A stretch of DNA of 64,000 nucleotides, from the NCBI RefSeq assembly GCF_001295925.1, contig NZ_LJHQ01000022.1, positions 91,751 through 155,750 of the forward strand. Reading direction: 5' to 3'. Position 1 is the stretch's first letter; each line of letters begins with the position of its first letter. The position numbers were made by a program, and so were the translations under genes. The notes under the pieces were generated by a model, which did not search any database, had not been told where the DNA came from, and saw only the letters and a program-made list of their open reading frames with translations. The DNA comes from Allobosea sp. AAP35 (GTDB lineage Bacteria; Pseudomonadota; Alphaproteobacteria; Rhizobiales; Beijerinckiaceae). This document shows positions 38,066-46,772 of this stretch, piece after piece.

Positions 38066-38731
38066 TCAGCCGCGCTCCGCCAGAACCCGCCCAACGGCGG
38101 CGCGCAGTTCGGGGATGCCGAGACCGGTCTCGCTGGACGTCATCAGCACTTCGGGGAAGGCGGCGGGGCGGCGCTTGATCTCGTCATAGGTCGCCTCGCG
38201 CATGAACTGCTGGTCGGCGGGCTTGAGCGCGTCGCCCTTGGTCAGCACGACCTGATAGGACATCGCCGCCTTGTCGAGCGTCTCGAGCACGGCGTTGTCG
38301 ACGTCCTTGAGGCCGTGGCGGGCGTCGATCAGGAGATAGACGCGCATCAGATTGGGCCGGCCGCGCAGGTAATTGTGGATCAGGTTCGTCCAGGAGGCGA
38401 CCTTGGCCCGGCCGACGGCGGCATAGCCGTAGCCCGGCATGTCGACGATGGTCAGGCGCTCGTCGCCGCCGACCTGGCGGAAGAAATTGAGCTGCTGGGT
38501 GCGGCCGGGCGTATGCGAGGTCCGCGCCAGGGCGTTGCGGCGCGTCACGGCGTTGATCAGGCTCGACTTGCCGACATTGGAGCGGCCGGCAAAGGCGATC
38601 TCGTGGCCGACCATGCTCGGCAGGTCGTCGATATGGGTCGAGGCCCAGACAAAATCCCACGGCCCCTCGAAGAGCTTGCGGGCGGATTCGATCTCGTCGT
38701 CGGTGAAGGGTGTGGTCAAGCTGGAGGTCAT
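38066..38731 (-). CDS. engB: Ribosome biogenesis GTPase YihA/EngB
   Basis: Circularly ordinary TrmE-Era-family GTPase needed for 50S assembly, 221 residues from MTSSLTTPFTDDEIESARKL. G1 is AFAGRSNVGKSSLINA, G3 is VDMPGYGYA, G4 is LTKGDAL, and the switch I segment is TSHTPGRTQQLNFF. It belongs to the conserved chain rpmH-rnpA-yidC-engB-argB, but the acetyltransferase and a repeat element now lie between yidC and engB. An upstream ATG at about 38764 would add 11 residues. Confidence 0.94.
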   Translation of the reverse strand: MTSSLTTPFTDDEIESARKLFEGPWDFVWASTHIDDLPSMVGHEIAFAGRSNVGKSSLINAVTRRNALARTSHTPGRTQQLNFFRQVGGDERLTIVDMPGYGYAAVGRAKVASWTNLIHNYLRGRPNLMRVYLLIDARHGLKDVDNAVLETLDKAAMSYQVVLTKGDALKPADQQFMREATYDEIKRRPAAFPEVLMTSSETGLGIPELRAAVGRVLAERG

Positions 38732-38771
38732 GGGTCGCGATCTTGGCTTCTGCCTGTTGATCAAAAACAGA

Positions 38772-38882
38772 AGCCCTCATCCTGAGGAGCCGCAAAGCGG
38801 CGTCTCTAAGGATGCTTCAGATGGCGCTGGCTGGAGCATCCTTCGAGACGCAGCCTGAAGGCTGCTCCTCAGGATGAGGGCT
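38772..38882. repeat. Palindromic intergenic repeat, copy 3 (CCTGAGGA type)
   Basis: The outer ends AGCCCTCATCCTGAGGA and TCCTCAGGATGAGGGCT are perfect 17-bp inverted repeats. Inside, GTCTCTAAGGATGC and GCATCCTTCGAGAC pair with two mismatches, so the whole element can fold into one long arm. It differs in sequence from copies 1, 2 and 4. Confidence 0.85.
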
Positions 38883-38898
38883 GAGGATGTCCTGTGTT

Positions 38899-39525
38899 CT
38901 ACACGGCCGCGCGCAGCGCGTCGATGTCGGCGCCGGCGATCGCCGCGACATTGCGGCCGATCTTGTCGGCCTCCCAGTCCCACCAGGCGATCGCCAGGAG
39001 CGCGGCGACCGTTTGCTCGGGAAAACGCATTCTCGCGACACGCCCGGGATTGCCGACAACGACCGCATAGGGCGGCACATCCCGCGCCACCTGCGCGCGG
39101 GTGCCGATGATGGCCCCGTCGCCGACGGTGACCCCGGGCATGATCACCGCCTCGCGGCCGATCCAGACGTCGTTGCCGATGATCGTGTCGCCGCGATGGG
39201 GCTGGTTCTTGACGTCGGGTGCGCAGTCGATGCCGAACATCTGGAACGGATAGGTCGAGAAGCCGCCCAGCGGGTGGTTGGCACCGTTCATGACGAATTG
39301 CGCGGCTTGGGCGATCGCGACGAATTTGCCGATGATCAGCCGGTCGCCGATGAAATCGAAATGGTAGCGGACGCAGCGGGCGACGAAATGCTCGGGGCCA
39401 CGCGAGTCGTCATAATAGCTGTAGTCGCCGACCTCGATCAGCGGGTGATCGACGATCGCCCTCAGGAAAGCCGTGCCCTTCCAGCCGGGGATGGGATGGC
39501 GTGTGAGCGGATCGGGCAGCGGCAT
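38899..39525 (-). CDS. CatB-related xenobiotic/O-acetyltransferase
   Basis: Left-handed beta-helix acetyltransferase of the CatB/Vat (XAT) type, 208 residues. IEVGDYSYYDD, GKFVAIAQAAQFVMNGANHP and IIGNDVWIGREAVIMPG are hexapeptide-repeat segments; the His in NGANHP is the expected catalytic base. DGAIIGTRAQVARDVPPYAV follows the family pattern. The class includes chloramphenicol and streptogramin acetyltransferases, but many chromosomal members have no known resistance role, so none should be assumed. It is isolated by terminator and repeat from yidC and engB. Confidence 0.9.
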   Translation of the reverse strand: MPLPDPLTRHPIPGWKGTAFLRAIVDHPLIEVGDYSYYDDSRGPEHFVARCVRYHFDFIGDRLIIGKFVAIAQAAQFVMNGANHPLGGFSTYPFQMFGIDCAPDVKNQPHRGDTIIGNDVWIGREAVIMPGVTVGDGAIIGTRAQVARDVPPYAVVVGNPGRVARMRFPEQTVAALLAIAWWDWEADKIGRNVAAIAGADIDALRAAV

Positions 39526-39540
39526 CGGTTCTAAAAGGCA

Positions 39541-39561
39541 AAGGGCGGGAAACCCGCCCTT
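39541..39561 (-). terminator. Terminator after yidC
   Basis: AAGGGCGGG-aaa-CCCGCCCTT, a perfect 9-bp stem, is followed on the minus strand by TTTGCCTTTT. It lies 6 bp beyond the yidC stop and ends the rpmH-rnpA-yidC transcript. Confidence 0.85.
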
Positions 39562-39567
39562 CGCTCC

Positions 39568-41466
39568 TCACTTCTTGTTGCTGTTGGCAGGCTTGCCCGG
39601 CGCCGATGCGGGCGCTGGCGAAACCGCAGCGGGGGCCGGATCGGGCTTCTTGCCGAACATGCTCTTGATGTTGTCGAAGAGCTCGATCTTCACCCCGAAC
39701 TTTCGCATGATGTAGCCCTGCTGCAGGACCGAGAGCAGGTTGTTCCAGGTCCAGTAGATCACCAGGCCTGCAGGGAACGAGCCGAGCAGGAAGGTGAAGA
39801 ACACCGGCATCCAGGTGAACATCATCTTTTGGATCGGGTCCGGCGGCTCGGGGTTCATCTTCATCTGCACGAACATCGTAATGCCCATCAGGATCGGCCA
39901 GGCGCCGATCAGCAGGAAGGCCGGCACGGCGAAGGGAAGCAGGCCGAACAGGTTGAAGATCGAGGTCGGGTCCGGCGCCGCCAGATCGCGGATCCAGCCG
40001 AAGAACGGCGCGTGCCGCATCTCGATGGTGATAAACAGGATCTTATAGAGCGCGAAGAACACCGGAATCTGCACCAGCACCGGCCAGCAGCCGGCGAGCG
40101 GGTTGATCTTCTGGGTCTTGTAGAGCTCCATCAGCGCCTGCTGCTGCTTCATCTTGTCGTCGGCATAGCGCTCGCGGATGGCCAGCATTTCCGGCTGAAC
40201 CGCCTTCATCTTCGCCATCGAGGCGTAGGACTTGCTGGCGAGCGGGAAGAAAACGCCCTTCAGAAGCAGCGTGACGACCAGGATCGCAACGCCGAAGTTG
40301 CCGACATGCTTAAAGATCCAGTCGAGCAGGAAGAACATCGGCTTGGTGATGAAGTAGAACCAGCCCCAGTCGATCAGAAGATCGAAGCGTTTGATGCCAA
40401 GGGTCTGCTCGTAGCCATTGATCGCGGCGACTTCCTTGGCGCCGGCGAAGAGACGTGCCGTGCTTTCAGCGTTGGCGCCCGGCGCGACCGTCACGGCCTC
40501 GGCCAGGAAATCGGCCTGATAGGTGCGCTGCGCCCCGGTCTGGACCGAGGAGAAGCGGCCCTCATAGCGGCGGGACTGGTCGGGAACGACGGTCGCGGCC
40601 CAGTATTTGTCGGTGATGCCGATGAAGCCGCCGACGATGTCCTTCCAGACGCGGCCATTGGTGCCGGGCGACAGCAGCGGCTCCTTGTCGACATGGTCGT
40701 AAGTGAATTCCTGCAGGCCCTGCTCGCCGAGCACGCCGATCAGGCCTTCATGCAGCACGTAATAGCCAAGCGTCGGCGGGCGGCCGTGGCGGACGACCTG
40801 GGCATAGGGGAACAAGGTGACGGCGGCGCCGCCCTTGTTCTGGACCTCGTCCTTGACCGAGAACATCGCATTCTCGTCGATCGTCACAATGCGGCGAAAC
40901 AGCAGGCCCTGGCCATTGTCCCAGGTCAGGGTCAGGGGCTTGGCCGGCGTCAGCACCTGTGCGTCGGGCGTCCAGACGGTCGTGGCATTGGGCAGCGGAA
41001 CGGATGTGCCCGGTGCTGCAACCCAGCCGAAATCGGAATAATAGCCGTTGGGGCCGCCCAGCGGCGAGAGCAGCACGATGATCGGGCTGTTGGGATCGAC
41101 CGTCTCGCGGAAGGCTTTCAGCGAGATATCGTCGATGCGCGCGCCAGTCAGCGAAATCGAGCCGGTGACCTTAGGCGTGTCGATCCGCACGCGCGGACTC
41201 TGGGCCAGGGCCTGGTCTCGCGTCACCGCGATCGCGCCGACCGGTGCTGCGCCCGGCACCGAGGTCGCCGCCTGGCCGGGCACGCTCGATGGCGAGGGCG
41301 CCACACCGGTTCCAGGCGCCGGCTGGCCGAGGGCCTGCTGGTTCTGCTGCGCGATCTGCTGCTGCTTCTCCATCTGCGGCTTGGCATAAAAATATTGCCA
41401 GCCGAGAAGGATGACCACCGAAAGCGTGATCGCCAGAAGCAGGTTGCGGTTGTCTTCTTTCATCAT
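39568..41466 (-). CDS. yidC: Membrane protein insertase YidC
   Basis: Inserts and folds inner-membrane proteins, alone or with SecYEG. The 632 residues show the Gram-negative layout: N-terminal helix [19 protein letters not shown], a Pro/Ala/Gln-rich linker, a periplasmic domain of about 270 residues, and five helices in the C-terminal third. [18 protein letters not shown] and the hydrophilic groove segment [20 protein letters not shown] are conserved. The C-terminal tail is rich in Pro, Ala and Ser. It follows rnpA by about 50 bp. Confidence 0.96.
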   Translation of the reverse strand: MMKEDNRNLLLAITLSVVILLGWQYFYAKPQMEKQQQIAQQNQQALGQPAPGTGVAPSPSSVPGQAATSVPGAAPVGAIAVTRDQALAQSPRVRIDTPKVTGSISLTGARIDDISLKAFRETVDPNSPIIVLLSPLGGPNGYYSDFGWVAAPGTSVPLPNATTVWTPDAQVLTPAKPLTLTWDNGQGLLFRRIVTIDENAMFSVKDEVQNKGGAAVTLFPYAQVVRHGRPPTLGYYVLHEGLIGVLGEQGLQEFTYDHVDKEPLLSPGTNGRVWKDIVGGFIGITDKYWAATVVPDQSRRYEGRFSSVQTGAQRTYQADFLAEAVTVAPGANAESTARLFAGAKEVAAINGYEQTLGIKRFDLLIDWGWFYFITKPMFFLLDWIFKHVGNFGVAILVVTLLLKGVFFPLASKSYASMAKMKAVQPEMLAIRERYADDKMKQQQALMELYKTQKINPLAGCWPVLVQIPVFFALYKILFITIEMRHAPFFGWIRDLAAPDPTSIFNLFGLLPFAVPAFLLIGAWPILMGITMFVQMKMNPEPPDPIQKMMFTWMPVFFTFLLGSFPAGLVIYWTWNNLLSVLQQGYIMRKFGVKIELFDNIKSMFGKKPDPAPAAVSPAPASAPGKPANSNKK

Positions 41467-41519
41467 GATCGGAAACAGATCTCGCTGACGCCCCGTCGGG
41501 CTCTAGGGATTCAGTTGCT

Positions 41520-42035
41520 CTAGGATGTGGGGTCGGCGTCGCCGGTGTGGACCTTCGGCTCCGCCCCGCTCGGCTTGGCCCCGCTCGGCTTGGTCATATC
41601 CGTCTTGGCGGCACCTGCCTTGGACACCATTGCTTTGGACGCACTTGCCTTGGCCGGGCGGGGCTTGCGGCCCTGCCCCTGCGGCCGGGCGCGCTCGACC
41701 GCGATGGACAATTCGGACACGAGCGTGGCGAAACTGGCGGTCAATGTCTCCGGCCGCGCGACGATCACGACGTCGCAGGGCGTGCTCGTCTGTGTCGCGA
41801 AGGCCTGGTGCGCCGCAACGCGCAGGCGCCGGCGGATGCGGTTGCGCTTGACGGCGTTGCCAACCTTGCGCGACGCGGTCAGGCCAAGACGCAGGCCCTG
41901 GGGCTCGGCTGCCTCGTCGGCGCCGCGCTGCGGCGCGTCCAGCACCTGGACGGTGAAGGCGGACGAACGAAAACGGCGGCCTTGATCGGCCGCCGCCAAA
42001 AATTGCTTGCGTTGCGTCAGACGGGCGAGGCGCAT
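41520..42035 (-). CDS. rnpA: Ribonuclease P protein component, long C-terminal tail
   Basis: Protein subunit of RNase P, which matures tRNA 5' ends. The core is normal: MRLARLTQRKQFLAAADQGR at the start (42035) and GLTASRKVGNAVKRNRIRRR, the RNA-binding signature. With 171 residues it is about 50 longer than the usual 110-120: the tail after about residue 120 is low-complexity Lys/Ala/Ser/Pro, with repeated KPSGAKPSGAEPK-like units. It lies between rpmH and yidC, the conserved order. Confidence 0.93.
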   Translation of the reverse strand: MRLARLTQRKQFLAAADQGRRFRSSAFTVQVLDAPQRGADEAAEPQGLRLGLTASRKVGNAVKRNRIRRRLRVAAHQAFATQTSTPCDVVIVARPETLTASFATLVSELSIAVERARPQGQGRKPRPAKASASKAMVSKAGAAKTDMTKPSGAKPSGAEPKVHTGDADPTS

Positions 42036-42087
42036 GGCGATTGGCCAGTCTTCCGGATCAGGCGCGCGGACATTACGCGCCTGTCGC

Positions 42088-42222
42088 TCAGGCCGAGAGC
42101 TTCTTGCGGCCGTGAGCGCGACGAGCTGCGATGACCTTGCGGCCGCCGACAGTCGCCATGCGGGCGCGATAGCCATGGCGGCGCTTGCGAACCAGCTTGC
42201 TGGGTTGATAGGTTCTCTTCAT
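42088..42222 (-). CDS. rpmH: 50S ribosomal protein L34
   Basis: Ribosomal protein of 44 residues: [20 protein letters not shown] at the start, [20 protein letters not shown] later. The start at 42222 is standard; the frame is open 20 codons upstream by chance. It is the first gene of rpmH-rnpA-yidC. Its promoter should lie in 42223-42460, where no clear box was picked out. Confidence 0.97.
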   Translation of the reverse strand: MKRTYQPSKLVRKRRHGYRARMATVGGRKVIAARRAHGRKKLSA

Positions 42223-42471
42223 CGTCCGTCTCCGGGGCCTTGCCAGCGCGGCGGTCGCGGCTTCCAGAGGAAGCGTGGCCAACCGAGCCTGTCATGCGAT
42301 AAGGGTCCGCGCCACCCCGAGGGCTGCGCAAGTCGCGGGCTTATGACGGATGGGCCGGTCCAAGTCAATGCCGAAGCGCGCGGCTGCGACGAAGCTTCGC
42401 GGCTGTTTCCGGGCTGGCGAAAACAGTTGGGCGCGCTTGCGCTGGCGCCGCATATCACCGATATAGCGCCC

Positions 42472-42565
42472 GGGAGGTTGGCGAGGGACGTCTCACTCGC
42501 CAACCGGGTCAGGTCCGGAAGGAAGCAGCCCTAACGAGACCGAACGGGTCTTCGTCCAGCCTCCC
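42472..42565 (+). ncRNA. ffs: Signal recognition particle RNA (small bacterial 4.5S type)
   Basis: The SRP RNA hallmark GGTCAGGTCCGGAAGGAAGC is at 42507-42526, the apical Ffh-binding hairpin. Ends GGGAGG (42472-42477) and CCTCCC (42560-42565) pair, and GGTTGGCGAG / CTCGCCAACC form a nearby stem-loop. The RNA binds Ffh for cotranslational targeting. The usual arrangement ffs-dnaX is interrupted here by two exported-protein genes. Confidence 0.93.
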
Positions 42566-42626
42566 ACCTGCCAGCTGATGTGTCGGTGCGCTGTCCAGGG
42601 TGCGCGGTCGCGAAGGCGTGCGCTTG

Positions 42627-43092
42627 ATGTCGATTAGACACCGATTTGCGAGCCCGATCGCCGTCGCCGTGTTTCTCATTGGCTTGACCGGTTTCATACC
42701 ATTTTGCATCCGCGCAGCGGATTGCAGCCAGCACGGTGCGGGCCGTTCAGGCTGAAAGTGGCAGATCTGAGCGGGTCGCATACTTCTGGGATCTCAATGA
42801 GGATTGCACTGTCAAGCGAGGCTTCAACGTCCGCGTCGGGCGGATGCCGAGGCATGGCACGGTGCGTCTGGAAAAGGCGCAGGCGACAATGACAGAGCAG
42901 TGGGCTCGTCAAGCCAGTTCGCCCAGGCGCTCGACTCTTGCAACACGATGCATGGGCCGGACGGTGGCGGTGATATACGCCTTCTACCAGTCTCGTTTTG
43001 GCTATGTTGGGTTCGATGATCTGATGCTGATCGTGGCGTCTGCGGATCGCGCAACCGAGCTTCACAGAGAAATTAGACTCGCAGTGAAATAG
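42627..43092 (+). pseudogene. Exported small protein, N-terminal frameshift (paralogue of next gene)
   Basis: An ATG at 42627 starts a good signal-peptide-like stretch (SPIAVAVFLIGLTGF), but that frame stops near 42753. From about 42688 another frame opens and encodes the mature part to 43092: ERVAYFWDLNEDCTVKRGFN, LEKAQATMTEQWARQ, ATRCMGRTV and FGYVGFDDLMLIV. This is clearly paralogous to the protein at 43176-43646. A frameshift between 42688 and 42735 would explain it. A GTG at 42736 could start a 118-aa protein without a signal. No function is known; two cysteines are shared with the paralogue. Confidence 0.6.
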
Positions 43093-43175
43093 GCGGCTCG
43101 TCGATCCGGCGATAACGTGTGTTGACTGTGTCGCCACGCTCGGGCGTGATGCCAAGACAAGAGAGCGGGGTGTCG

Positions 43176-43646
43176 ATGCGGCGGTTGACTGGACTGCACA
43201 TGATTTCCGGCGCCAGCATTCTCGCGCTCGGCTTAACAGTCGCGTCTTCGGCACGGGCGCAATTGGAAGTGACAAGTGATCGCATGGTTTCGCGTTTTGT
43301 CGCGAGTGGCAAGGAAGAGAGAGTTGGGTTCTTTTGGGGCCTCAACGACGATTGTACGGTCCAGCGCGGCTTCAACGTCAGCATTGCCCAACTGCCACGG
43401 CAAGGTCAGGCTAGGCTTGAAAAGACGCTTCAGGTACTTGGTCGTCGATTGCTCGCACGGATCTCGGGAAGTGGCCTTCAGGCCGAACGGCTGCGTCGTT
43501 GCGTTGGTGTCGAAGTCCCCGTCATTTCCTTGTTTTATCGTTCCCAGCCGGGCTTTGTCGGCTTTGATGAACTGGTGGTCTTGAGAACAACGCCTGATGG
43601 ACGCCGTCAGCAGCGGCGTGACGTCCGGATCGCCGTGAGGCCCTGA
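43176..43646 (+). CDS. Exported protein of unknown function, intact tandem paralogue
   Basis: Protein of 156 residues. Start 43176 (MRRLTGLHMISGASILALGL) gives a signal peptide ending SSARA-Q; GCGGGG precedes the start. The mature part reads SRFVASGKEERVGFFWGLND, DCTVQRGFNVSI, then RLEKTLQVLGRRLLARISGS, RRCVGVEVPVISLFYRSQPG and FVGFDELVVLRTTPDG. The late GFVGFDELVVL resembles the edge of Ig-like beta-sandwich domains. Two cysteines (in DDC and RRC) are kept in both paralogues and could form a disulfide. No family was recognised. It sits 70 bp before dnaX. Confidence 0.75.
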   Translation: MRRLTGLHMISGASILALGLTVASSARAQLEVTSDRMVSRFVASGKEERVGFFWGLNDDCTVQRGFNVSIAQLPRQGQARLEKTLQVLGRRLLARISGSGLQAERLRRCVGVEVPVISLFYRSQPGFVGFDELVVLRTTPDGRRQQRRDVRIAVRP

Positions 43647-43715
43647 AATGCGATCAGCGGCGAAGGCCGCGAAACGGGCGTTGACCCCCGCCCGGCGAAA
43701 CGCCACACCAGACCC

Positions 43716-45653
43716 ATGAGCGACGACACGCACGCAAGCCCGCCCGCCGATGAGCCGGGCTTCGCCGGCTTCGACCCGGCGCCCGTCGTCGTGCCTGCAA
43801 CTGCCCCGACCATGTCTGCAATCACGCCTGTCTCGCCGTACCGCGTCCTGGCGCGCAAATACCGTCCGGCGCATTTCGGCGATCTGATCGGCCAGGATGC
43901 GATGGTGCGGACCCTGACCAACGCCTTTGCGGCCGGCCGAATTCCCCAAGCCTGGATGCTGACCGGCGTGCGCGGCGTCGGCAAGACGACGACCGCCCGC
44001 ATCCTGGCGCGGGCGCTTAACTATCAGACGGAAGATGGCGGCGGCGCGCCGACGACCGACCTCCGGGAGTTCGGCGTCCACTGCAAGGAGATCATCGAGG
44101 GCCGGCACATCGACGTGCAGGAGATCGACGCGGCCTCCAACAACGGCGTCGACAACATCCGCCAGATCAACGACGCGGTGCGCTACGCACCCGTGTCGGC
44201 CCGCTACAAGGTCTACATCGTCGACGAAGTGCACATGCTCTCGACGGGCGCCTTCAACGCGTTCCTCAAGACGCTGGAGGAGCCGCCGCCGCATGCGCGC
44301 TTCATCTTTGCGACGACCGAGATCCGCAAGGTGCCGGTGACGGTTTTGTCGCGCTGCCAGCGTTTCGACCTGCGCCGCGTCGATGCCGGGCTTCTGGTCT
44401 CGCATCTGTCGGGCATCTGCCGGGCAGAGAATGTCGAGGCGGAGGACGAGGCACTCGCAGCAGTGGCGCGGGCAGCGGAAGGCTCGGTGCGCGATTCGCT
44501 CTCGATCCTCGACCAGGCCATTGCGCATGCGGCCGGCACGATCACGCTCGAAGACGTCCGCTCGATGCTCGGGCACGCCGACCGGGCCCGTGTCATCGAC
44601 CTGTTCGAGGCGGTGATGAAGGGCGATATCGCGGCTGCGCTGGGTGAGCTTCGCGCGCAGTACGATGCGGGGGCCGACCCGAGCGTGGTGCTGACCGATC
44701 TCGCCGAGTTTACCCATCTGGTGACGCGGCTCAAACTCGTGCCCGACGCGGTCAAGGACAACAGCCTCGCCCAGGCCGAGCGCGTGCGCGGCGGCGATTT
44801 CGCCCAGCGCCTGTCGATCCGCATCCTCGCCCGGACCTGGCAGATGCTGCTCAAGGGCCTCAGTGAGGTCAAACAGGCCGACCGGCCGATCATGGCGGCC
44901 GAGATGGTGCTGGTGCGCCTGGCGCATGCCGCCGACCTGCCGACGCCCGACGAAGCGATCAAGATGCTGCGCGATGGCACGGGCGCGGCGCCGTCGGGCC
45001 AGGGCGGTGGTTCGGGCCAGGGCGGCGGCGCGGGTTATGGCAATGGCGGCAATGGTGGGGCTTCGGCGCCGCGCGCGGTTTCGGGCGGCGGCAACACGGC
45101 GCTGGCCGCGCGACCGATCCTCGCCAGCGCCAATCCGATGCCTGAGATGGCTGCCGCGCCGCGCGCCCAGGCGCAGCCCGCCGTCATGGTGGCCTCGCTG
45201 GAGGATGTCGTCGCGCTCGCTTCGCAGCATCGCGACGTCACCTTAAAGCTTGCACTCGAGCGCGATGTCCGGCTCGTGCGCTTCGAGCAGGGCCGGATCG
45301 AGTTTTCGCTGGCGGCGGGCAGTTCGCGCACGATCGCGACCGATCTTTCGCGCCGCCTCAAGGAATGGACCGGCCAGACCTGGATGGTGGCCGTGGTCAA
45401 TGGCGAGGGCGGCGCCACGCTGCGCGAGCAGGCCGAGGCGGTGAAGGGCCGGCGCGAGAGCGACGCCGCCTCGCACCCGGCCGTGAAGGCGGTTCTGGAA
45501 CGCTTCCCCGGCGCGCGCATTGTCGATGTGCGCGACCCGCGCGCGGCTGAAGCCGACGTTCCGGCCGTCGCCGCGGTCGCCGACGAATACCTGCCCGACG
45601 GCGAGCCGCTCTTCGACGATGGCGAGCCGGATTTCGACGGCATCGATTTCTGA
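43716..45653 (+). CDS. dnaX: DNA polymerase III subunit gamma/tau
   Basis: Clamp-loader ATPase, 645 residues. P-loop GVRGVGKTTTARILARAL (about 85-102), Walker B VYIVDEVHMLS, sensor 1 FATTEIRKVPVTVLSRCQRF. The zinc module between P-loop and Walker B, which usually has four cysteines, shows only one (FGVHCKEI), as in other alphaproteobacteria. The linker is Gly-rich (GGGSGQGGGAGYGNGGNGG), then a C-terminal tau domain. No AAA-rich slippery run was noticed for a gamma frameshift. It is followed closely by ybaB. Confidence 0.95.
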   Translation: MSDDTHASPPADEPGFAGFDPAPVVVPATAPTMSAITPVSPYRVLARKYRPAHFGDLIGQDAMVRTLTNAFAAGRIPQAWMLTGVRGVGKTTTARILARALNYQTEDGGGAPTTDLREFGVHCKEIIEGRHIDVQEIDAASNNGVDNIRQINDAVRYAPVSARYKVYIVDEVHMLSTGAFNAFLKTLEEPPPHARFIFATTEIRKVPVTVLSRCQRFDLRRVDAGLLVSHLSGICRAENVEAEDEALAAVARAAEGSVRDSLSILDQAIAHAAGTITLEDVRSMLGHADRARVIDLFEAVMKGDIAAALGELRAQYDAGADPSVVLTDLAEFTHLVTRLKLVPDAVKDNSLAQAERVRGGDFAQRLSIRILARTWQMLLKGLSEVKQADRPIMAAEMVLVRLAHAADLPTPDEAIKMLRDGTGAAPSGQGGGSGQGGGAGYGNGGNGGASAPRAVSGGGNTALAARPILASANPMPEMAAAPRAQAQPAVMVASLEDVVALASQHRDVTLKLALERDVRLVRFEQGRIEFSLAAGSSRTIATDLSRRLKEWTGQTWMVAVVNGEGGATLREQAEAVKGRRESDAASHPAVKAVLERFPGARIVDVRDPRAAEADVPAVAAVADEYLPDGEPLFDDGEPDFDGIDF

Positions 45654-45675
45654 CAGATCAAGGGAGACGAACGCG

Positions 45676-45996
45676 ATGCGCGACATCATGGGCCTGATGA
45701 AGCAGGCGCAGGAGATGCAGCAGAAGATGGCCGATGTTCAGGCCGAACTCGACATGATCGAGGTCGAGGGCTCAGCCGGCGGCGGCATGGTCACGGTGAC
45801 GATGACCGCCAAGGGCGCGATCAAGGCCGTCAAGATCGACCCCGCGCTGATGGTGCCCGATGAGCGCGAGATCCTCGAGGACCTGATCGTCGCCGCCAGC
45901 ACGGATGCCCGCTCGCGCGCCGACCGCGTGATGCAGGAGCGGATGGCCGAGATCACCAAGGGCCTGCCGATCCCGCCCGGGATGAAGTTGTTTTGA
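45676..45996 (+). CDS. YbaB/EbfC family nucleoid-associated protein
   Basis: DNA-binding dimer of 106 residues: MRDIMGLMKQAQEMQQKMAD, GSAGGGMVTVTMTAKGAIKA, then DLIVAASTDARSRADRVMQE and a GLPIPPGMKLF end. The start at 45676 has AGGGAGA 9 nt upstream. It lies 20 bp after dnaX; the order dnaX-ybaB-recR is conserved across bacteria. The family coats or bends DNA and may act with the repair machinery. Confidence 0.94.
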   Translation: MRDIMGLMKQAQEMQQKMADVQAELDMIEVEGSAGGGMVTVTMTAKGAIKAVKIDPALMVPDEREILEDLIVAASTDARSRADRVMQERMAEITKGLPIPPGMKLF

Positions 45997-46015
45997 GACA
46001 AGTGCGAGCCGCTCA

Positions 46016-46152
46016 CTGTCTTTCCGGAGCTTCGCGCAGCGAAGAACCCGGAATCCACGACCTGGCGATTGCGGAAGCGAGAATGCTGGCGAAGGTGTTT
46101 ACCCAGTCGTGGGTTCCGGGTTCGGCCTGCGGCCGCCCCGGAATGACAGCGT
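46016..46152. repeat. Palindromic intergenic repeat, copy 4 (ATTCCGG type)
   Basis: The outer ends CTGTCTTTCCGG and CCGGAATGACAG pair with one mismatch. Inside are CGGAATCCACGACCTGG / CCAGTCGTGGGTTCCG partly pairing and small GC hairpins. It is the same family as the element at 29193 and splits ybaB from recR. Confidence 0.75.
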
Positions 46153-46158
46153 AGATCG

Positions 46159-46764
46159 ATGTCGCGAGCCATCGCCGGCCCCGAGATCGAGCGGCTGATC
46201 CAGTTGCTCGCCAAGTTGCCGGGGCTAGGGCCGCGCTCGGCGCGGCGCGCGGCGCTGCATCTGGTGAAGAAGCGCGAGGCGCTGCTGGGGCCGCTCGCCG
46301 AGGCGATGGCCGTCGCCAGAGAGCGCATCGTCGTGTGTTCAAGCTGCGGCAATGTCGATACCAGCGATCCCTGCTCGCTGTGCCGCGACCCGCGCCGCGA
46401 TGACGGGCAGATCGTCGTCGTCGCAGATATCGGCGATCTCTGGGCGCTGGAGCGTTCAGGCGCGGTGGCGGGGCGCTATCATGTGCTGGGCGGCGTGCTC
46501 TCGGCGCTGGACGGAGTCCGACCGGAGCATCTGGCACTCGAATCGCTGGTCGCGCGTGCCTCGGAGCCTGACGTTCGCGAGATCATCCTGGCGCTCAGCG
46601 CCACGGTCGACGGCCAGACCACGGCGCATTTCATCACCGATCTGCTGGCCCATCTGCCGCTTAAGGTGACGAAGCTCGCCCATGGCGTGCCGGTCGGCGG
46701 CGAGTTGGACTATCTCGATGACGGCACGCTGGCCGCTGCGATCCGCCAGCGCACGGGCTTCTGA
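46159..46764 (+). CDS. recR: Recombination protein RecR
   Basis: Loads RecA at gaps with RecF and RecO, 201 residues. [20 protein letters not shown] is the helix-hairpin-helix; the zinc finger is [16 protein letters not shown]; the Toprim domain starts [23 protein letters not shown]-type end [20 protein letters not shown] and [12 protein letters not shown] close it. The start MSRAIAGPE at 46159 lies just after the repeat. It is convergent with the porin gene. Confidence 0.95.
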   Translation: MSRAIAGPEIERLIQLLAKLPGLGPRSARRAALHLVKKREALLGPLAEAMAVARERIVVCSSCGNVDTSDPCSLCRDPRRDDGQIVVVADIGDLWALERSGAVAGRYHVLGGVLSALDGVRPEHLALESLVARASEPDVREIILALSATVDGQTTAHFITDLLAHLPLKVTKLAHGVPVGGELDYLDDGTLAAAIRQRTGF

Positions 46765-46772
46765 AAACGCTG

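Noticed and set aside
38899..39525. Possible antibiotic-resistance gene (CatB-like acetyltransferase)
   Set aside because: The family has many chromosomal members without resistance function and no mobile element or resistance context is seen.
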